DNA of 64,000 nucleotides from Candidatus Regiella insecticola LSR1 (GTDB lineage Bacteria; Pseudomonadota; Gammaproteobacteria; Enterobacterales; Enterobacteriaceae): NCBI RefSeq assembly GCF_000143625.1, contig NZ_GL379592.1, positions 186,001 to 250,000 of the forward strand, read 5' to 3'. Shown piece by piece: positions 59,112 to 64,000 of this stretch (position 1 is its first letter; each line of letters starts with the position of its first letter). The notes under the pieces were generated by a model. It saw only the letters and a program-made list of their open reading frames with translations, ran no database searches and was not told where the DNA came from. The position numbers and the translations under genes were made by a program.

Positions 59112-60632
59112 ATGAACAAAGAGATTCTGGCTGTTGTAGAAGCCGTTTCTAATGAGAAATCCCTTCCACGTGAGAAGATTTTTGAAGCATTAGAAATTGC
59201 ATTAGCGACAGCGACCAAGAAAAAACATGAACAAGAAATTGAAGTCCGGGTTAATATCGATCGAAAAACAGGAGATTTCGAGACCTTCCGTCGTTGGAAA
59301 GTGGTCAGTGAAGTGGTTATGCCAACACGTGAAATTACGCTAGAAGCGGCGCAGGAAATTAGTAAAGAAGAGGCTCAGCAAAACACGCCTATTTCCACCG
59401 AATCTGAAATCCCTACTTATATTGAAGACCAAATTAAATCGGTAGTTTTTGACCGCATAACTACCCAAACAGCGAAACAAGTTATTGTACAAAAAGTACG
59501 CGAAGCTGAACGAGCAGTAGTGATTGAGCAATTTCGTGAACAAGAAGGGAAAATTGTTACAGCTACCGTTAAAAAAGTCAGTCGAGAGAGCATTATATTA
59601 GACCTAGGTAATAACGCCGAAGGAATAATTGGACAGGAGGATATGCTGCCTCGTGAAAACATACGCCCTGGTGACCGCATTAGAGGTATTTTGTATGAGA
59701 TACGTCCTGAAGCACGAGGTCCCCAATTATTTATTAGCCGTTCACGTCCTGAAATGCTGATTGAACTTTTCCGCATTGAAGTACCAGAAATTGACGAAGA
59801 GTTGATCGAAATTAAGGCGGCAATTCGTGACCCAGCGTCACGTGCTAAAATCGCAGTTAAAACTAACGACAAGCGTATCGATCCTATAGGGGCATGTGTT
59901 GGGATGCGGGGAGCACGTGTTCAAGCTGTGTCTAACGAGCTGGGGGGAGAACGTATTGATATCGTTTTGTGGGATGATAATCCTGCTCAGTTCGTTCTTA
60001 ACGCTATGGCGCCAGCTGAGGTAGCTTCTATCGTTGTTGACGAAGACGCAAAAACGATGAACATAGCAGTTGAAGAAGGTAATTCTGCACAAGCGATTGG
60101 GCGCAATGGTCAAAATGTACGCTTAGTTTCTCAGCTGAGTGGCTGGGAACTTAATGTGATGACGATCAACGAGCTTAAGGAAAAATGCCAAGCTGAAACC
60201 CGTACAGCGATTGATATGTTTATCGAACATCTTGAAATTGATGAAGAGTGCGCCACAGTTTTGGTCGAAGCAGAATTTTCTTCTTTAGAAGAATTAGCCT
60301 ATGTACCAGAAAGCGAATTACCGGAAATTGATAGTTTTGACAAAAAGAGGCTTCAAGAGCTGCGTGATCGTGCCCAGAATGTACTGACCACATTGGCTCT
60401 AAAAAAAGAAGAAAGTTTTGGTGATAACAAACCCGCTGACGACTTGTTAAATTTAGCAAGTTTAGATCGTGATATGGCATTCAAATTAGCAGCGTGCGGG
60501 GTCTGTACGCTGGAAGATCTTGCCGAACAGGGTGTTAGCGATTTAGCCGATATTGAAGAGCTAGATGATGAAAAAGCCGGTAAATTAATTATGGCAGCCC
60601 GCAATATCTGCTGGTTTGGCGATAATGCGTAA
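59112..60632 (+). CDS. nusA: transcription elongation/termination factor NusA
   Basis: Binds RNA polymerase and nascent RNA and modulates pausing, termination and antitermination. The 506 residues comprise the N-terminal RNAP-binding domain (to ~130), S1 ([23 protein letters not shown]), two KH domains ([36 protein letters not shown]) and two acidic C-terminal repeats. It is 11 residues longer than E. coli (495), with the extra sequence near residues 85-105 ([16 protein letters not shown]). Confidence 0.97.
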   Translation: MNKEILAVVEAVSNEKSLPREKIFEALEIALATATKKKHEQEIEVRVNIDRKTGDFETFRRWKVVSEVVMPTREITLEAAQEISKEEAQQNTPISTESEIPTYIEDQIKSVVFDRITTQTAKQVIVQKVREAERAVVIEQFREQEGKIVTATVKKVSRESIILDLGNNAEGIIGQEDMLPRENIRPGDRIRGILYEIRPEARGPQLFISRSRPEMLIELFRIEVPEIDEELIEIKAAIRDPASRAKIAVKTNDKRIDPIGACVGMRGARVQAVSNELGGERIDIVLWDDNPAQFVLNAMAPAEVASIVVDEDAKTMNIAVEEGNSAQAIGRNGQNVRLVSQLSGWELNVMTINELKEKCQAETRTAIDMFIEHLEIDEECATVLVEAEFSSLEELAYVPESELPEIDSFDKKRLQELRDRAQNVLTTLALKKEESFGDNKPADDLLNLASLDRDMAFKLAACGVCTLEDLAEQGVSDLADIEELDDEKAGKLIMAARNICWFGDNA

Positions 60633-60655
60633 TAACTGTAGCAGGAAGGAACAGC

Positions 60656-63304
60656 ATGACAGATGTAACCATAAAGTTGCTGGCAGCAGAGATCTCAACT
60701 TCAGTTGATCGCCTCATACAGCAGTTTGCTGATGCAGGTTTAAAAAAATCTGAAACAAGCTCTGTTACTCAGCAAGAAAAAGAAATATTACTAGCACATT
60801 TAAAACATGAACCAGGTCAAGTGCCAAATAAACTTACGTTGCAACGGAAAATACGGAGCACTTTAAATGTTCCGAGCTCCGGTGGAAAAAGTAAATCGGT
60901 ACAAATTGAAATTCGTAGAAAACGAACTTACATCAATACGCCTAATGCCGAGCTAGCGAACACAGAAAAAGCTAAAACAGAGCAGGCAAAGCAGGTTGAG
61001 CAGGTTGAGAAAAAGCCAGCTAAAGCAGAAGAGCAGGCAAAAAGTGAAAGTGCAAAGGAAGCTAACGCGAAAAAAATCGCTGACACAAAAAGTAAGCCGA
61101 TTGTAGAAAAGAAAAAATTGACGACTCAACAACAAAGTGACAAGACCCGCCGTGAGGCAGAAGCGGCTGAACTGAAACGTTCTGTAGAACGAGAAGTGCG
61201 CCGTAAGATAGAAGAAGACGCGAAACGGGTTGCTGAAGAAGCGCGTAAAATGGCAGCAGAAAATGAAGGTAAATGGCCTGAACCCATAGCCGAACAAATC
61301 GAATTGACCGATTACCATGTCACTACCTCACAACACGCTCGGGCAGCAGAAGATGAAAATGATGCCAAGGTTGAAGGAGATCGCCGTAGTCGCAGCCGGG
61401 GAAGTAAAACTACCAAACAGAAAAAAGGCAATAAACTCTCCGAGTCAAAAGCAGATCGTGAAGAAGCGCGGGCTGTTGGCCGTAAAAGCAAAAGAAAGCC
61501 AAGCACTTTACAACAGAGTTTCAATAAGCCAGTTGCTGTAGTCAACCGCGACGTTATCATTGGTGAAACGGTCACCGTTGCTGAACTAGCGAATAAAATG
61601 GCAGTTAAAGGCTCTCAAGTCATTAAAACAATGATGAAACTAGGTGGTATGGCAACAATCAACCAGGTTATTGATCAGGAAACAGCGCAACTGGTTGCTG
61701 AAGAAATGGGTCATAAAGTTATCTTGCGTCGTGAAAATGAACTCGAAGAAGCACTGATGAGTGATCGCGATATGGGAGTGGCGGGTGAATCTGCTTTACG
61801 CGCCCCCGTCGTCACCATCATGGGTCATGTTGATCATGGTAAGACTTCATTGCTTGATTGCATTCGTTCGACCAAAGTTGCGGCAGGGGAAGCAGGAGGG
61901 ATCACACAGCATATCGGGGCTTATCACGTTGAAACCGAAAACGGGATGGTGACCTTCTTAGATACACCAGGGCATGCTGCGTTTACATCAATGCGTGCAC
62001 GAGGTGCTCAGGCAACAGATATCGTGGTTTTGGTTGTTGCGGCCGATGATGGGGTCATGCCACAGACGATCGAGGCCATCCAACATGCTAAAGCAGCGAA
62101 AGTCCCCGTTGTCGTTGTTATCAACAAAATAGATAAACCAAACGCTGATCCAGAGCGTCTTAGAACAGAACTATCTCAGCACGGTATCCTGCCAGAAGAG
62201 TGGGGAGGAGATTCCCCATTTGTTCACGTATCAGCTAAAAAGGGAACAGGGATTGATGATCTACTCAATGCAATCTTGCTACAGGCTGAAGTTCTGGAAC
62301 TAAAAGCAGTTCACAGCGGCATGGCCAGTGGTGTAGTGATTGAATCTTTCCTAGATAAAGGCCGTGGGCCTGTTGCGACCGTGTTAGTTCAAAGCGGCAC
62401 GTTAAACAAAGGTGATATCGTGCTCTGTGGTTTTGAATATGGTCGTATTCGTGCTATGCGTGATGAAATGCGGCGTGATATCGAGTCTGCCGGACCTTCT
62501 ATCCCAGTAGAAATCTTGGGGTTATCAAGAGTGCCTGTAGCAGGGGACAGTGTCACCGTGGTGCGTGATGAAAAGAAAGCCCGTGAAGTTGCATTATATC
62601 GCCAAGGTAAATTCCGCGAAGTTAAACTAGCAAGTCAACAGAAGCTAAAACTAGAGAACATGTTTGCTAACATGGCTGAAGGTGAGGTTTCAGAACTCAA
62701 TATTGTATTGAAATCTGATGTACAGGGTTCCTGTGAAGCTATTTGTCATTCTTTGACACAGCTCTCTACTCATGAAGTGAAAGTGAAGATTGTCAGTTCT
62801 GGTGTCGGCGGTATTACAGAAACTGATGCGACCTTAGCAACAGCTTCTAAAGCCATTATCATTGGCTTTAATGTTCGTGCCGATGCCTCAGCGCGGCGGG
62901 TAATAGAAACAGAGAATTTAGATTTACGGTACTATTCTGTTATTTATAGTTTGATCGATGAAGTCAAACATGCGATGAGCGGGATGTTGGCGCCTGAATA
63001 TAAACAGCAAATTATTGGTCTAGCGGAAGTACGTGACCTGTTTAAATCGCCTAAGTTCGGTGCTATTGCTGGTTGTATGGTAACTGAAGGTACTATCAAG
63101 CGTAGTAGCCCCATTCGTGTTTTACGTGACAACGTGGTTATCTATGAAGGTGAGTTGGAATCGCTACGCCGCTTCAAAGATGATGTTAATGAGCTTCGTA
63201 ACGGGATGGAATGCGGCATCGGTGTTAAAAATTACAACGATGTGCGGGTAGGCGATATGATCGAAGTCTTTGAAACGATACAAATTAAACGCACCATTGA
63301 TTAA
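60656..63304 (+). CDS. infB: translation initiation factor IF-2
   Basis: GTPase that positions initiator tRNA-fMet. The 882 residues (E. coli 890) begin with an IF2_N domain and a long Lys/Glu/Ala-rich linker (about 90-280). The GTPase domain shows G1 [10 protein letters not shown] (~389-398), G3 DTPGHAAF and G4 NKIDKPN (~491), and the C-terminal domains bind fMet-tRNA. It is co-transcribed with nusA. An ERIC copy starts right after its stop, and a terminator-like hairpin follows before rbfA. Confidence 0.97.
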   Translation: MTDVTIKLLAAEISTSVDRLIQQFADAGLKKSETSSVTQQEKEILLAHLKHEPGQVPNKLTLQRKIRSTLNVPSSGGKSKSVQIEIRRKRTYINTPNAELANTEKAKTEQAKQVEQVEKKPAKAEEQAKSESAKEANAKKIADTKSKPIVEKKKLTTQQQSDKTRREAEAAELKRSVEREVRRKIEEDAKRVAEEARKMAAENEGKWPEPIAEQIELTDYHVTTSQHARAAEDENDAKVEGDRRSRSRGSKTTKQKKGNKLSESKADREEARAVGRKSKRKPSTLQQSFNKPVAVVNRDVIIGETVTVAELANKMAVKGSQVIKTMMKLGGMATINQVIDQETAQLVAEEMGHKVILRRENELEEALMSDRDMGVAGESALRAPVVTIMGHVDHGKTSLLDCIRSTKVAAGEAGGITQHIGAYHVETENGMVTFLDTPGHAAFTSMRARGAQATDIVVLVVAADDGVMPQTIEAIQHAKAAKVPVVVVINKIDKPNADPERLRTELSQHGILPEEWGGDSPFVHVSAKKGTGIDDLLNAILLQAEVLELKAVHSGMASGVVIESFLDKGRGPVATVLVQSGTLNKGDIVLCGFEYGRIRAMRDEMRRDIESAGPSIPVEILGLSRVPVAGDSVTVVRDEKKAREVALYRQGKFREVKLASQQKLKLENMFANMAEGEVSELNIVLKSDVQGSCEAICHSLTQLSTHEVKVKIVSSGVGGITETDATLATASKAIIIGFNVRADASARRVIETENLDLRYYSVIYSLIDEVKHAMSGMLAPEYKQQIIGLAEVRDLFKSPKFGAIAGCMVTEGTIKRSSPIRVLRDNVVIYEGELESLRRFKDDVNELRNGMECGIGVKNYNDVRVGDMIEVFETIQIKRTID

Positions 63305-63305
63305 C

Positions 63306-63426
63306 TTATGCCCTTTGTCTTTGAAGTTGCCCGCTAGGCGGCCAGGGCGTGAGACCCGATGAGCGTGGACATGCCATGAGGGCTCGCAGCCAACAATGCG
63401 GCAGGGCTTCAAAGGCGACGGGTATA
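63306..63426. repeat. ERIC-like repeat (121 bp), infB-rbfA spacer
   Basis: Runs from TTATGCCCTTTGTCTTTGAA to AAAGGCGACGGGTATA, with a GATGAGCGTGGACATGCCAT centre. It starts 2 bp after the infB stop and lies inside the nusA-infB-rbfA-truB operon. Confidence 0.9.
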
Positions 63427-63435
63427 TTACAGATG

Positions 63436-63462
63436 AGGGAGCCTTTTGGCTCCCTTGTTTTC
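63436..63462 (+). terminator. terminator-like hairpin between infB and rbfA
   Basis: GGGAGCC and GGCTCCC pair around TTTT and are followed by TTGTTTTC, a weak T-tract. It could lower rbfA-truB expression relative to infB. rbfA starts 18 bp later. Confidence 0.7.
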
Positions 63463-63479
63463 TGATCTGGAGAATCTAA

Positions 63480-63896
63480 ATGGCACAAGAATTCAGCCGT
63501 GCTCAACGTGTTTCACAAGAACTACAAAAAGAGATCGCCATTATTTTGCAGCGTGAAATTAAAGATCCGCGGGTGGGTATGGCGACGGTTTCTGGCGTGA
63601 AGCTTTCTCGTGATTTAGTTTACGCCAAAGTGTTTGTTACTTTTTTAAATACATTAACTCAGGATGACGATCAAAAAAAAATCAAAGACGGCATTAAAGC
63701 TTTGCAAGATGCTTCAGGTTATATCCGTACCTTATTGGGTAAAGCGATGCGATTACGTGTCGTACCCACACTGACCTTTGATTACGACAAATCACAGATT
63801 GAAGGCGTTCGTATAGCAAATTTAGTGACGAATGTAATTAAAAATGATGTTACACGTCGTAACATCACAGATAAAAATAATGAGGAGACATCATAA
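63480..63896 (+). CDS. rbfA: 30S ribosome-binding factor RbfA
   Basis: Cold-shock assembly factor with a KH fold that binds immature 30S; it is released by RsgA, also in this window. The 138 residues show [51 protein letters not shown] and [14 protein letters not shown]. The stop overlaps the truB start by one base (TAATG), indicating coupling. GGAG precedes the start. Confidence 0.96.
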   Translation: MAQEFSRAQRVSQELQKEIAIILQREIKDPRVGMATVSGVKLSRDLVYAKVFVTFLNTLTQDDDQKKIKDGIKALQDASGYIRTLLGKAMRLRVVPTLTFDYDKSQIEGVRIANLVTNVIKNDVTRRNITDKNNEETS

Positions 63897-64000
63897 TGGG
63901 GCGCCCCCGTCGGCGTGGCCGCGACATCAATGGCATCTTACTTTTAGATAAACCCCCTGGTTTTTCTTCAAATGATGTTTTACAAAAAATTAAGCGCCTT
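63896..64000 (+). CDS. truB: tRNA pseudouridine-55 synthase TruB (5' part only)
   Basis: The first 35 codons are visible: [20 protein letters not shown] followed by [15 protein letters not shown]. This is the N-terminus of TruB, which makes pseudouridine 55 in the T-loop of tRNAs. The start overlaps the rbfA stop. The catalytic Asp (GGxLDxxA motif region) lies beyond the window. Confidence 0.94.
   Translation, partial: MGRPRRRGRDINGILLLDKPPGFSSNDVLQKIKRL

Overview
The window comes from a gammaproteobacterium of the order Enterobacterales. Almost every housekeeping protein matches the Escherichia/Yersinia/Serratia type in length and motifs, and many gene blocks keep the E. coli order. The DNA is AT-rich, carries several decayed genes (barA, zitB and a toxin gene) and is peppered with ERIC-like palindromes. 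That mix suggests a host-restricted or insect-associated enterobacterium of the Regiella/Hamiltonella kind. The organism name is an inference from gene content; nothing in the sequence proves it.

Layout. 1-2.8 kb: rhlB (partial), trxA, rho. 3.2-4.7 kb: two unrecognised ORFs. 5.0-8.4 kb: recC without its usual recB/recD/ptrA neighbours. 8.5-12.6 kb: gnd, galU, lysP. 12.6-15.1 kb: two lipoproteins, tsaB, orn. 15.4-20.9 kb: rsgA-psd-mscM. 20.9-23.7 kb: a three-frame barA pseudogene. 23.8-24.7 kb: a RES/Xre toxin-antitoxin pair. 25.0-45.4 kb (minus strand): the complete block rpsB-tsf-pyrH-frr-dxr-uppS-cdsA-rseP-bamA-skp-lpxD-fabZ-lpxA-lpxB-rnhB-dnaE-accA, covering translation, isoprenoid and phospholipid synthesis, outer-membrane assembly, lipid A, replication and fatty-acid synthesis. 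45.6-46.9 kb: a small phage-like regulatory module. 47-52.9 kb: gpmA, zitB (frameshifted), rapA, rluA. 52.9-54.4 kb: a frameshifted anthrax-edema-factor/ExoY-like nucleotidyl cyclase toxin gene. 54.9-58.1 kb: dapA-bamC-purC and secG. 58.2-64 kb: tRNA-Leu, tRNA-fMet, rimP-nusA-infB-rbfA-truB (partial).

Most notable are the cyclase toxin gene, whose catalytic residues are all present but whose reading frame is interrupted once, and the behaviour of the miniature repeats. About 17 ERIC-like copies lie between and at the edges of essential genes. They supply stop codons and C-terminal residues (rnhB, pyrH) and a ribosome binding site (lpxB). They also nest reciprocally with a second palindromic family of about 140 bp, and a third family has a 61-bp copy.

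All calls were made by reading the sequence and recalling protein families. No database search or structure prediction was run.
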